Shown here one piece after another: positions 44,269 through 52,173 of a stretch of DNA of 64,000 nucleotides (position 1 is the stretch's first letter; every line of letters begins with the position of its first letter). Both the position numbers and the translations under genes were made by a program. The notes under the pieces are model-generated. The model saw only the letters and a program-made list of their open reading frames with translations. It had not been told where the DNA came from and did not search any database. The stretch is from AP-15 sp963755435 (GTDB lineage: Bacteria; Pseudomonadota; Alphaproteobacteria; ATCC43930; CGMCC-115725). The stretch is taken from assembly GCA_963755435.1 (NCBI GenBank), contig CAVWJX010000011.1:492740-556739 (forward strand). Reading direction: 5' to 3'.

Positions 44269-46464
44269 ATGAAAATATATCTGCCGATTGCGAAGGTCGA
44301 CGCCGAGAGGCGAGAAGTTTGGGGATACGCCTCGACCGAGGCGCGCGACGACCAGGGAGAGGTGGTCAAGCGCGACGCGCTGGTCGCGGCGCTCGGCGAT
44401 TATATGAGGTTTGCCAACATTCGTGAGATGCACCAGCTATCCGCCGTCGGCATCGCGAGGGAGGCCGCAGTCGACGACCGAGGGCTCTATGTCGGCGCCA
44501 GGATCGTCGACGACCAGGCCTGGCAGAAAGTCGTCGAGGGCGTCTACAAGGGCTACTCTATCGGCGGCCAGATCACCCAGCGCGATCCGGCCGATTACAA
44601 GACGATAACCGGACTAGTGTTGAACGAGATATCGCTGGTCGACCGTCCGGCCAATCCCGAAGCGGTGTTCGATTACTGGAAAGCCTCAGGAGCGTTGACC
44701 ATGCCGGAAACCCGGTTCAATTCGCCGATCCAGATATGGGCCTGCGGCGTTGCCGAGCATCGCCATCTGGGCAAAGCCGACGCGGTGAAGTGCCAGGAGC
44801 AGGGGGCGATGGTTGGTAAGTCGGCGCTCGCGCGCGAAGTCGAGGAGTCTCGGGTGGATCTGATCGCAGCCGCGCGAAATGCGATCGCGACGGCCGAGGG
44901 AGCGCTCGAAAAAGCTGAAAGCAAGAGTGGAGGGGATGCGCCTTACGGCGCGATCGAATATGCCGATCCGGGCTACCAGCCGGACGGCAGAAAACGCTAC
45001 CCGATCGACAGCGAAAGCCACATCCGCGCCGCCTGGAACTTCATCAATCGCCCGAAGAATGCCCGGCGGTATACCGCGGCACAACTCGACCAGATCACGG
45101 CCAGGATCGTTGCGGCCTGGAAAGAGAAGATTGACGAAGAGGGGCCTCCTTCGGCCGGCGCCAGCAAGGCGTGGCGAAATCCGGCACAGGTCGCGTTGAC
45201 CAAAGCGCTGTGGGATGTCGGCCATGTTGCCCGCATCATTCTCGATCTCGATTGGCTCGAGGAGAGCCTGGCGGTCGAGGCGGCGATGGAAGGCGACGAC
45301 TCGCCCCAGCCGGTGCGGCTCAGGGCGATCATCGCCGAGCTATGCGGGTTTCTCAATGCGCTGGTGGCCGAAGAGACCGGCGAAATTCTCGATGAAACCG
45401 AGATCGGCGTACCCGATGAGCTGGACGTCGAGGATATTCTGATCATGGCAGCCGGCACCGCCGGCAGCGCCCTCGTTGCCGATCTCTGTAAAGCCCGGGG
45501 GCCGAAGCTGCAGAACCTTGCCGCAGCGCTGTTCGCCAAGTCCAAGCACAGTCAGGCTGATCGGGCGTTGCTCGACCTTGCCAGTCGGGCGATCGATAAA
45601 TGCTTGGGCATGAGCGGACTGCTGTTTGCTGAAAAGAGCCATTTGACCCAGGCGCGCGAGGCGCTGCAGGCCGCCGGCGCCGCACCGAGCGAGGCATCGA
45701 CGCCGAGCATTGTATATCAATCGGAGCTTCCGGCATCGATGGTCCGGCGCGCGACGCACGAGAATGCTGCGGTTGGCACACCGAAGCGGGCGCCGGCGAC
45801 CGCAGGCGTGCTCGAGATGATCGCCGCGGCGCTGGATAAGCAGGGCTCGGAAGGCAAGCGTCGATCGGACCACCAGGCATTGATGGATGTGGCTCATGAC
45901 TGCATCGGCAAACTGACCGAGGGAGCCGTCTGCACGGCGGCCAAAGCCGGTGTCCGTCACTCGCAGCAAACCCTGGAGCGGCTAGCCGAGGCGCATGACC
46001 ACCTGGTTGCCGCCGGCGCCGAATGCGACGCCGCCCGGTTTGTCCCCGAGATGGAATGGCAAGGGACGGAATTCGACACGGGCGAGGTGGTTGCGGGGAA
46101 GGCGGCGGCGAGCAAGACGTCGGTGGGCAATCTGAGCAAGATGCTGGTGGCGGAGCGAGCCGAAAAGGCGGCGTTGATGGCCACCCTGACCGATATCGTG
46201 CCGCGGCTCGATCAGCTTTCGAAGCGGGTCGAGGACATCGCCCGCACCCCGCTGCCGCCGCTGACCATGAGCAGGGGCGTAAGCGCGATCGCCAAGCACC
46301 AGGATGCCGGCGCCGTGGCCGGCGGACCCTCGCCCGACGACCTCGCCGCCGCCTTTTCCCGGCTGAGCAAGGAAGAGCAGACCCTGACCCTGATCAAGGC
46401 CAGCTACGCCAATCCGATCCAACCGCGCGGCTTCAGCCCCGCGAAAGACTTGCGCGGCGAGTAA
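44269..46464 (+). CDS. Prohead protease (XkdF-like) fused to scaffold region with DUF6582
   Basis: 731 residues. The N-terminus (IAKVDAERREVWGYASTEAR, DDQGEVVKRDAL, REMHQLSAVGIAREAA, GYSIGGQITQRD, LNEISLVDRPANPEAVF) matches XkdF/S78-like prohead proteases, with His in EMHQ as a likely active-site residue. About residues 225-290 hold a DUF6582-type segment (YADPGYQPDGRKRYPIDSES, HIRAAWNFINRPKNARRYT). The long helical remainder, including LVAERAEKAALMATLTDIVP, looks like scaffold. It is unusually long for the family. A terminator lies just after its stop, before the capsid gene. Confidence 0.82.
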   Translation: MKIYLPIAKVDAERREVWGYASTEARDDQGEVVKRDALVAALGDYMRFANIREMHQLSAVGIAREAAVDDRGLYVGARIVDDQAWQKVVEGVYKGYSIGGQITQRDPADYKTITGLVLNEISLVDRPANPEAVFDYWKASGALTMPETRFNSPIQIWACGVAEHRHLGKADAVKCQEQGAMVGKSALAREVEESRVDLIAAARNAIATAEGALEKAESKSGGDAPYGAIEYADPGYQPDGRKRYPIDSESHIRAAWNFINRPKNARRYTAAQLDQITARIVAAWKEKIDEEGPPSAGASKAWRNPAQVALTKALWDVGHVARIILDLDWLEESLAVEAAMEGDDSPQPVRLRAIIAELCGFLNALVAEETGEILDETEIGVPDELDVEDILIMAAGTAGSALVADLCKARGPKLQNLAAALFAKSKHSQADRALLDLASRAIDKCLGMSGLLFAEKSHLTQAREALQAAGAAPSEASTPSIVYQSELPASMVRRATHENAAVGTPKRAPATAGVLEMIAAALDKQGSEGKRRSDHQALMDVAHDCIGKLTEGAVCTAAKAGVRHSQQTLERLAEAHDHLVAAGAECDAARFVPEMEWQGTEFDTGEVVAGKAAASKTSVGNLSKMLVAERAEKAALMATLTDIVPRLDQLSKRVEDIARTPLPPLTMSRGVSAIAKHQDAGAVAGGPSPDDLAAAFSRLSKEEQTLTLIKASYANPIQPRGFSPAKDLRGE

Positions 46465-46489
46465 ATCCGGCCCCCTTTGGCCATCACCG

Positions 46490-46509
46490 AACCCGCCCCG
46501 CGGCGGGTT
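46490..46509 (+). terminator. Intrinsic terminator between protease/scaffold and capsid genes
   Basis: Stem AACCCGCC (46490-46497) and GGCGGGTT (46502-46509) with loop CCGC, followed by TTTCTTTG. This is a strong rho-independent signature inside the head operon. The capsid start lies about 30 bases downstream, and no promoter consensus is visible between them. It implies either attenuation or antiterminated read-through. Confidence 0.8.
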
Positions 46510-46540
46510 TTTCTTTGCCCCCCTTCGGGAGGAATTATCG

Positions 46541-48037
46541 ATGACCATAACTCAGGAAACGCTTGAGCTTTGCAAGAGCGCGCTGCGGCGCCCCGACGAA
46601 GCGCTCGCCAAGTCGATTTCGACCGCGACTGGTCTCGTCGCCTACGATCTGCAGGCCCCGGCCAAGAACCTTTATCCGTTTGTCACGCCGATCAGGAATG
46701 TCATGCCGCGGGTCGGCGGCGGCACCGGCACGGCGACCAACTGGCGCCAGGTCAACGCCATCATCGGCTCGGGTTTTGACGCGATGGGCTGGGTCCCGGA
46801 AGGCCAGCGCTCGGGCCAGATGTCGTATTCGACCGCCAACAAGTCGGCGACCTTCGTCACCATTGGCGAGGAAGACGCGGCGACTTTCGAAGCGATCTCG
46901 GCCGGCCGCGAGTTCGAAGACATCCAGGCGCGGATGACCTTCCGTCTGTTGCAAAAGATGATGCTGAAGGAAGAGATGGCGATCCTCGCCGGCAACGCCT
47001 CGCTGAATCTTGGAACGCCGGCCACCCCGACCTTGTCGGCTTCGGGCGCCGGCGCCACGCTTCCGGCCGGGACCTATTACGTCAAGGTGGTCGGGTTGAC
47101 CCTCGAAGGCTACCAGAATTCGAGCGTATCGGGCGGGGTGGCCACCACCAAGACGGTTACTGGCGTCGACAACAAGACCTTCACCCTCAACGGTGGCTCG
47201 TCCGCGATCAGCGCCGAGGCGAGCCAGGCGCTGACCCTGGGCCAGACCCTGTTTTGCAGCGTTAACCCGATCCTAGGTGCGGTCGCCTATGCCTGGTACG
47301 TCTCGGCATCCGCCGGCACTGAAACCTTGCAGGCGATCACCACGATCAACAGCCTGGCGATTGCCACGCCGCTATTGACCGGCAACCAGTCGCAGAGCGC
47401 GGTCACCGTCGATAGCTCGGCCAACCCGAGCTATGCCTATGACGGGCTGTTGACTACTGCCCTGAAGAACGGCTCCAACGCCTATGTCAATACTCTGCCA
47501 ACCGGCACGGCGGGCACCGGCACGACTTTGACTCCGTCGGGGCGCGGCTCGGTTGTCGAGATCGACACGATGTTTCAGACGATGTGGAACAATTTCGAGC
47601 TATCTCCGACCGTGCTCTACGTCAACGCTCAGGAGTTGAAGAACATCACCACAAAGGTGTTGTCAAACAGCTCCGGACCATTGCTGCGTTACGATACGCC
47701 CGCCGACGGCAGTGAGGGCGAGTACCAGCTAACTGCATCCGGCGTGGTGCAGTTCTACTATAATCCTTTCGCCATCTATGGCGGTCTGCGCATCCCGATC
47801 AAGATCCATCCGCGCGTTCCGCCCGGCACGATCATCGGCTGGGCCGAGAATTTGCCGATCCAGTACCAGTCGAACGAAGTGCCCAACGTCGCCGAGCTGA
47901 AGACCCGCCAGGATTATTATCAGATCGACTGGCCGATCGTCACCCGCCAGCGCCAGGTCGGCGTCTACGCCGAAGAGGTGCTGGCGGTCTATGCGCCATT
48001 TGCAATGGGAGTCATCACCAACATTACTAACGGCTGA
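46541..48037 (+). CDS. Major capsid protein with inserted Ig/FN3-like domain
   Basis: 498 residues from ATG 46541, with a strong GGGAGGAATT ribosome site. The start (YDLQAPAKNLYPFVTPIRNV) and NWRQVNAIIGSGFDAMGW, then LLQKMMLKEEMAILAGNASL, look like a phage major capsid. Residues about 160-290 form an extra beta-sandwich (LPAGTYYVKVVGLTLEGYQN, GAVAYAWYVSASAGTETLQA) of the kind that decorates capsid surfaces. The HK97-like frame resumes at YDGLLTTAL and continues to VYAPFAMGVITNITNG. Capsid identity rests on position, length and motifs. Confidence 0.85.
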   Translation: MTITQETLELCKSALRRPDEALAKSISTATGLVAYDLQAPAKNLYPFVTPIRNVMPRVGGGTGTATNWRQVNAIIGSGFDAMGWVPEGQRSGQMSYSTANKSATFVTIGEEDAATFEAISAGREFEDIQARMTFRLLQKMMLKEEMAILAGNASLNLGTPATPTLSASGAGATLPAGTYYVKVVGLTLEGYQNSSVSGGVATTKTVTGVDNKTFTLNGGSSAISAEASQALTLGQTLFCSVNPILGAVAYAWYVSASAGTETLQAITTINSLAIATPLLTGNQSQSAVTVDSSANPSYAYDGLLTTALKNGSNAYVNTLPTGTAGTGTTLTPSGRGSVVEIDTMFQTMWNNFELSPTVLYVNAQELKNITTKVLSNSSGPLLRYDTPADGSEGEYQLTASGVVQFYYNPFAIYGGLRIPIKIHPRVPPGTIIGWAENLPIQYQSNEVPNVAELKTRQDYYQIDWPIVTRQRQVGVYAEEVLAVYAPFAMGVITNITNG

Positions 48038-48046
48038 GCGCGCACA

Positions 48047-48493
48047 ATGTCCGATCTGATAGCGCTCCGTGCCGTGTTCGGCCAAGACGAGGCCAATCAC
48101 GGTACAGTGCGCTATCGCGTCGATGGCGACGGCCTGGTGCGGGTGCCGCGCGAGGCCGTTTCCTTTCTGATCAGCAACGGAGGGTTCGCCGTGGCGAAGA
48201 CGACCGCCATCGCCATTGCAGAGACCTGGGTCGACCATGCCGGCAAGACTCTAATGCGGCTGCACCACGACGCCGCGGGGGGCTGCAGCTATGCCGGGAG
48301 AGAGTATCCAAGCAATGAACACGGCGACGTGCTGGTGCCGCCAGGGGCAGCGGCCGAGCTTATGGCGCACGGGTTCGTGCCAGTGCTGGAAGAAGACCAG
48401 CGGTGCGCGCCTGGTCGACAGAACGAGCCGGCCGGCGTCGCGAAACCGCCGTCCCCGGCGAGGCCGGGGCGGCAGCGCGCGATGAGAGGATGA
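48047..48493 (+). CDS. Hypothetical protein after capsid
   Basis: 148 residues starting MSDLIALRAVFGQDEANHGT. It has RYRVDGDGLVRVPREAVSFL and GCSYAGREYPSNEHGDVLVP, with a Pro/Arg-rich tail. Two predicted beta-strand modules suggest a small head-completion or decoration protein. Only nine bases separate it from the capsid gene. Family unknown. Confidence 0.65.
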   Translation: MSDLIALRAVFGQDEANHGTVRYRVDGDGLVRVPREAVSFLISNGGFAVAKTTAIAIAETWVDHAGKTLMRLHHDAAGGCSYAGREYPSNEHGDVLVPPGAAAELMAHGFVPVLEEDQRCAPGRQNEPAGVAKPPSPARPGRQRAMRG

Positions 48494-48496
48494 GCG

Positions 48497-48778
48497 ATGT
48501 CCGAAATCAGCGAGGGGGTCTATGCCACATCGGTGCGTCGGGCGATCAAGGCGATCAATCCATCGGTCGCTGATGCGGCGGAGACCTATGGCTGGCCGGC
48601 CGCGCTCGATGCCGTCAGCACGGTTCTAATGTCGCTGCTGATCGCGGCTGTCGGGGGCGAGGAGGCGCGCTCAGTCTGCGGCAGGATGTATCAGGAGGTA
48701 GCACGGCTCGAATCTGCCTGGGCGCCGCTGCTGGCGCGGGCTTCGAATGCTGAAGAGCAACCGCGGGGGCGCGCCTGA
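48497..48778 (+). CDS. Small helical hypothetical protein
   Basis: 93 residues: VYATSVRRAIKAINPSVADA, TYGWPAALDAVSTVLMSLLI and GRMYQEVARLESAWAPLLAR. Mostly helical. The final base is shared with the start of the connector gene, giving a one-base overlap. No recognised domain. It may be a head-completion accessory factor or an unrelated morphon gene. Confidence 0.6.
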   Translation: MSEISEGVYATSVRRAIKAINPSVADAAETYGWPAALDAVSTVLMSLLIAAVGGEEARSVCGRMYQEVARLESAWAPLLARASNAEEQPRGRA

Positions 48779-49425
48779 TGGCCTATGGCGACCTGACGAC
48801 CCTGGCCGATGTCAAGGCGTGGCTACAGACCGGGCAGAGCGCGTTTCCGCCCAGCGACGATGCGCTGCTGACCCGGCTGATCACCGCGGCAAGCCAATAT
48901 ATACAAACCTGGCTCAACCGCCAAATTGCTCAGGGTGACTACTTAGAGGTGCGCGACGGCACCGGTGGTGAGCGGCTGCAATTCGCCTGCTTCCCGGTTT
49001 CCGCCGTCCTGTCGCTGACGATCGACGGTCTCGCGATCCCACCGGCGCCGCCGCCCGTGCAGAGCACCGGCTTGATCGCGGGCTATGTGTTCTCGCCGAC
49101 CCAATTGGCGCTTCGCGGTTATCATTTTACCCGAAGGGCGCAAAATGTCGTGGTTACCTATACCGCAGGTTATCCGGTGACGCCGCCGGAGATTGCTCAG
49201 GCCTGCATCGAGCTTGTCGCGCTGCGCTATCGCGAACGCACGCGGATTGGCGAGGTATCGCGGTCGGTCGGTGGCGGCGAGACTGTGACCTACGGGCAAA
49301 AGGATATGAGTTCGCCGATCGCGACCTTGTTGCAGCAATATCGCGTCGTCGCGCCGATCGCCGGTTATTCGGTTGCCATGGCTGCGACCAGCGCCGATCC
49401 GGCAACTCTGGTGGCGGCGCTGTGA
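48778..49425 (+). CDS. Head-tail connector (gp6-like)
   Basis: 215 residues. It begins MAYGDLTTLADVKAWLQTGQ and continues DDALLTRLITAASQYIQTWL, the four-helix opening of gp6/YqbG-like head-tail connectors. The C-terminus includes TPPEIAQACIELVALRYRER and IGEVSRSVGGGETVTYGQKD. This ring attaches below the portal and leads to the stopper and tail. Its stop overlaps the next GTG start. Confidence 0.85.
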   Translation: MAYGDLTTLADVKAWLQTGQSAFPPSDDALLTRLITAASQYIQTWLNRQIAQGDYLEVRDGTGGERLQFACFPVSAVLSLTIDGLAIPPAPPPVQSTGLIAGYVFSPTQLALRGYHFTRRAQNVVVTYTAGYPVTPPEIAQACIELVALRYRERTRIGEVSRSVGGGETVTYGQKDMSSPIATLLQQYRVVAPIAGYSVAMAATSADPATLVAAL

Positions 49426-49904
49426 TTTCGGCCGATTTCCGGGGCGACAAAGCAGCGCTCGATCGCTTGCGAGCGCTCCCCGACGCAGCCGGTGAGGGGC
49501 TGGCACGCGCGTTCGCCAAGCTTGGAATCGGGCTGCAACGCCGCATTCGGCAGGACAAGCTGAGCGGCCAGGTGCTCAGATCCCGGAGCGGGGCGCTGAA
49601 GGCGAGCATCGCGGTGGCGACCGATCGCAGCGATACGGCAGTCACCGCGATGGTTTCCACCGGCCTCGATTATGCCGCAGCCCAGGAGTACGGATTTTCC
49701 GGCACAGTCAGTGTCAGGTCGAGCTTGCGCCGGATCAAGGCAGCATTCGGCCGCCCGATCACCGCCAAAACGGTCAATGTGGGCGCGTTCAGCCGGCGGA
49801 TGGACTTGCCGGAGCGCTCCTTTCTGCGGTCGGCGCTCGACGACATGAGCTCCGATATCGTTGCCGGCGTGCACGATGCGCTACGTGAGGCGATTGCCCG
49901 ATGA
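49422..49904 (+). CDS. HK97 gp10-like tail-completion protein
   Basis: 160 residues from the GTG at 49422, which overlaps the upstream TGA. The pattern (DKAALDRLRALPDAAGEGLA, LQRRIRQDKLSGQVLRSRSG, YAAAQEYGFSGTVSVRSS, MDLPERSFLRSALDDMSSDI) matches HK97 gp10-family proteins. These complete the head-tail interface at the tail terminus. The stop overlaps the next start by ATGA. Confidence 0.85.
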   Translation: MISADFRGDKAALDRLRALPDAAGEGLARAFAKLGIGLQRRIRQDKLSGQVLRSRSGALKASIAVATDRSDTAVTAMVSTGLDYAAAQEYGFSGTVSVRSSLRRIKAAFGRPITAKTVNVGAFSRRMDLPERSFLRSALDDMSSDIVAGVHDALREAIAR

Positions 49905-50335
49905 TCATCCGCGAAGCCATTTACGCGGCGCTGTGGACCCTGGGATCGGGTGCGGGCAGCTTTGCCAGCGCCAATCGCAGACTGCGGCATTGGGCCGACG
50001 TTGCACCGGTCGAGCAGCCGGCATTGTTCATGAGCGAGAAAGGCGGCCACGCGCAGGTCAAGACATTAGGTGCGCCGATCGTCTGGACGCTCTATGCCGA
50101 TTTCTACATCTACGCTCATTCGAGCGATCCATACGCGGCGCCGGCCACGATCATCAATCCGCTGCTCGATGCCCTCGAATGGGCACTGGCCCCATCGGCC
50201 GCCACAGGGATCCAGAATTTGGGGCTGCCGCAGATGGTCCAGCACGCCTATATCGCCGGCAAGATCGAGACGGACGAAGGGGTTCTGGGGGATCAGGCGA
50301 TCGCCATTGTCCCGGTCGAGATCCTGTGCCTCTGA
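49901..50335 (+). CDS. DUF3168 tail-completion protein
   Basis: 144 residues. Characteristic features are IREAIYAALWTLGSGAGSFA, the middle strand AQVKTLGAPIVWTLYADFYI, NPLLDALEWALAP and VLGDQAIAIVPVEILC. DUF3168 corresponds to tail terminator proteins at the tube end of siphophages and GTAs. It is translationally coupled to the upstream gp10-like gene. Confidence 0.83.
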   Translation: MIIREAIYAALWTLGSGAGSFASANRRLRHWADVAPVEQPALFMSEKGGHAQVKTLGAPIVWTLYADFYIYAHSSDPYAAPATIINPLLDALEWALAPSAATGIQNLGLPQMVQHAYIAGKIETDEGVLGDQAIAIVPVEILCL

Positions 50336-50398
50336 GCTTAGGCGCGGCGCAGCGACGCTATCGCGGACGTCAGCGGTATCTAGCGAGCGGAGTGCACC

Positions 50399-50632
50399 AT
50401 GGATGACATCGATGGGATGATCGCGAAGCCAAGCCATCCGATCGAGCAACTGATCGAGCGCTGGTGGGAAGATCACTTTCCGGGCTCGGCGGTGGCCCGC
50501 GATACCCAAGCATGGAACGTCGCCCACGCCGCGAAAGAGACTTTGAAGAGGCTGCTGGCGCGAGCCCGGACCGTGCCCCCAGAGAACATCGTGGCGGAAG
50601 CCGGCGATAAAGATTTGCAACGGAGTATCTGA
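50399..50632 (+). CDS. Small phage protein, unknown
   Basis: 77 residues with acidic and helical character: IEQLIERWWEDHFPGSAVAR, DTQAWNVAHAAKETLKRLL. Its stop precedes the tail-tube start by a single base, so the genes are probably coupled. It has no recognised domain and may be an accessory of tail assembly. Confidence 0.58.
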   Translation: MDDIDGMIAKPSHPIEQLIERWWEDHFPGSAVARDTQAWNVAHAAKETLKRLLARARTVPPENIVAEAGDKDLQRSI

Positions 50633-50633
50633 C

Positions 50634-51380
50634 ATGCAACTCAGCTTCGGCTCGGGCGCGGTATGGGGCGAGCGCACCGACGTGATCGGTTCGGGGATCG
50701 GCCCGCGCCAATTTGGCGTGCTGCAAGATATTCAGATCGATTTCGACTGGACCGACAAGGAGCTTTACGGCCAGTCGCAATTTCCGGTGGCAATCGCCCG
50801 TGGCCAAGGCAAGATCAGCGGCAAGGCTAAATTCGCACAGATCTTGGGTCTGTTGTATTCCGACCTGTTTTTCGGCACGACGGCCGCGACCGGCCAATTC
50901 GCCGTGTCGCAGCTCGAAGCCGCGATTGTGCCGGCATCGACACCATTCACCACCACAGTCGCCAATGCGGCAACCTACAATGACGACCTCGGCGTTGTTT
51001 ATGCCGGCACCGGGCTGCGCTTCAACCGGGTGACGACACCCTCCGCGGCCGGGCAGTATTCAGTCAATTTCGCCAGCGGCGTTTATACCTTTTCGGCGGC
51101 GGACGCCAACGCGGCGTTGCTGATCTCGTACACCTACAATGTCACCACCAGCGGCAATAAGCTGACCTTGACCAATCAGCTGATGGGGACGACGCCGACC
51201 TTCAAAGCGACGTTCTACACATCCAAGAACGGCGAAGGCCTGGCATTGCGGCTCAACGCCTGCACCGCCAACAAATTGTCGATGCCGACTAAGATCGACG
51301 ACTGGACGATCAGCGAGCTCGACTTCATGGCCTTCGCCGACGCCTCGGGCACGATCGGCTATCTGAGCACCGTCGAATGA
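50634..51380 (+). CDS. Major tail (tube) protein
   Basis: 248 residues. It begins MQLSFGSGAVWGERTDVIGS and includes IQIDFDWTDKELYGQSQFPV, IARGQGKISGKAKFAQILGL and LTLTNQLMGTTPTFKATFYT, with the closing LNACTANKLSMPTKIDDWTI. Length and beta-rich character fit a siphophage tail-tube protein, equivalent in position to GTA g9. The chaperone gene starts inside its stop codon. Confidence 0.82.
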   Translation: MQLSFGSGAVWGERTDVIGSGIGPRQFGVLQDIQIDFDWTDKELYGQSQFPVAIARGQGKISGKAKFAQILGLLYSDLFFGTTAATGQFAVSQLEAAIVPASTPFTTTVANAATYNDDLGVVYAGTGLRFNRVTTPSAAGQYSVNFASGVYTFSAADANAALLISYTYNVTTSGNKLTLTNQLMGTTPTFKATFYTSKNGEGLALRLNACTANKLSMPTKIDDWTISELDFMAFADASGTIGYLSTVE

Positions 51381-51796
51381 TCCCCGGGGTGATCGTCGCA
51401 ATGGGCGGCCGGGATTGGACGGTGCCGCCGTTGACCCTGGGCCAACTGCGTCGGCTGATGCCTAAGGTGCGCCAGCTCACCGATATCGGCGCACAAATGG
51501 ACGAGACCCAGATCGGGGTTCTAATCGAGATCGTCGCTGCAGCACTGCAGCGCAATTATCCCGACATGATGGCGGAAACGGTGGAAAACCTGCTTGATCT
51601 CGGCAATGCCGGCGCTGTGCTGCATGCGGTGCTGACCGGCTCAGGCCTGCGACCCCGGGCGCTTGCGTCGGGGGAAGCCCACGCCCCCGAGCAGAGCCCG
51701 GGGGCGGATGCGGCAATGCCGGCGACGAGCACGATGACGGCTGGGAGCGCATCTATGGTCTCCTCGCCACTACCTGCGGCTACTCCTATCCCGTAA
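51377..51796 (+). CDS. Tail assembly chaperone, zero-frame product
   Basis: 139 residues starting at ATG 51377, which overlaps the tail-tube stop. The N-terminal 100 residues (MGGRDWTVPPLTLGQLRRLM, QMDETQIGVLIEIVAAALQR, NYPDMMAETVENLLDLGNAG) resemble GTA gp10-type/TAC tail chaperones. The region after residue 109 is low complexity, as expected for an unshifted tail. A slippery heptamer at 51697-51703 could shift ribosomes into the next gene's frame, giving a 239-residue fusion. Confidence 0.8.
   Translation: MIPGVIVAMGGRDWTVPPLTLGQLRRLMPKVRQLTDIGAQMDETQIGVLIEIVAAALQRNYPDMMAETVENLLDLGNAGAVLHAVLTGSGLRPRALASGEAHAPEQSPGADAAMPATSTMTAGSASMVSSPLPAATPIP
51697..51703 (+). promoter_or_regulatory. Candidate -1 ribosomal frameshift site (C CCG GGG)
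   Basis: In the chaperone frame the bases read C_CCG_GGG, an X_XXY_YYZ heptamer on which both tRNAs can re-pair one base back. After the slip, the frame continues without a stop into the downstream chaperone. The text between (DDGWERIYGLLATTCGYSYP) looks coding although it lies upstream of that gene's ATG. This copies the G/G-T arrangement of siphophage tail chaperones. Confidence 0.65.
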
Positions 51797-51804
51797 TCGA
51801 CGCG

Positions 51805-52095
51805 ATGACGCTGGCCGAGGTCGAGGAGCTTACACGGTATTGGAGCGAACATCCGCCACTGCACCTGATGGTTGCCGCCTATCTCGGAGTGGGCAAGGGT
51901 AACGGCAGCGGGGAGCGCTCTACGCTCGTTGCGGACGATCCCTTAAGAGAACCTTTGGCGAGCGGCGCGAAGTCACAAGTCGACGCCATTCTTGCCGAAC
52001 TCGGGCCGCGCATTGTGTCAGGCGACGTGCATGCCGGCTTCGTTCCTGTCCTGCTCGATTTCGCCGAGTTGAAGCGGCGCACTCAGACCGATTGA
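51805..52095 (+). CDS. Tail assembly chaperone, downstream (frameshifted) module
   Basis: 96 residues from ATG 51805, but conserved-looking sequence extends upstream in this frame to the shift site (WERIYGLLATTCGYSYPVID before the ATG). It continues MTLAEVEELTRYWSEHPPLH, LMVAAYLGVGK and VDAILAELGPRIVSGDVHAG. It probably exists mainly as the C-terminal part of the 239-residue fusion. In position it corresponds to the small chaperone between GTA g10 and the tape measure gene. Confidence 0.72.
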   Translation: MTLAEVEELTRYWSEHPPLHLMVAAYLGVGKGNGSGERSTLVADDPLREPLASGAKSQVDAILAELGPRIVSGDVHAGFVPVLLDFAELKRRTQTD

Positions 52096-52173
52096 GTGAG
52101 GCCTGTGCGAGGTGCAGCGTGACGGCGCAGGTGTAGGGCGCCGGCCAGTCCGCTGCTTTTTTGAGAGGCAATC

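Noticed and set aside
51667..51675. Alternative slippery run around GGGGGAA in the chaperone gene
   Set aside because: In the zero frame it reads TCG GGG GAA and does not satisfy X_XXY_YYZ; the site at 51697 does.
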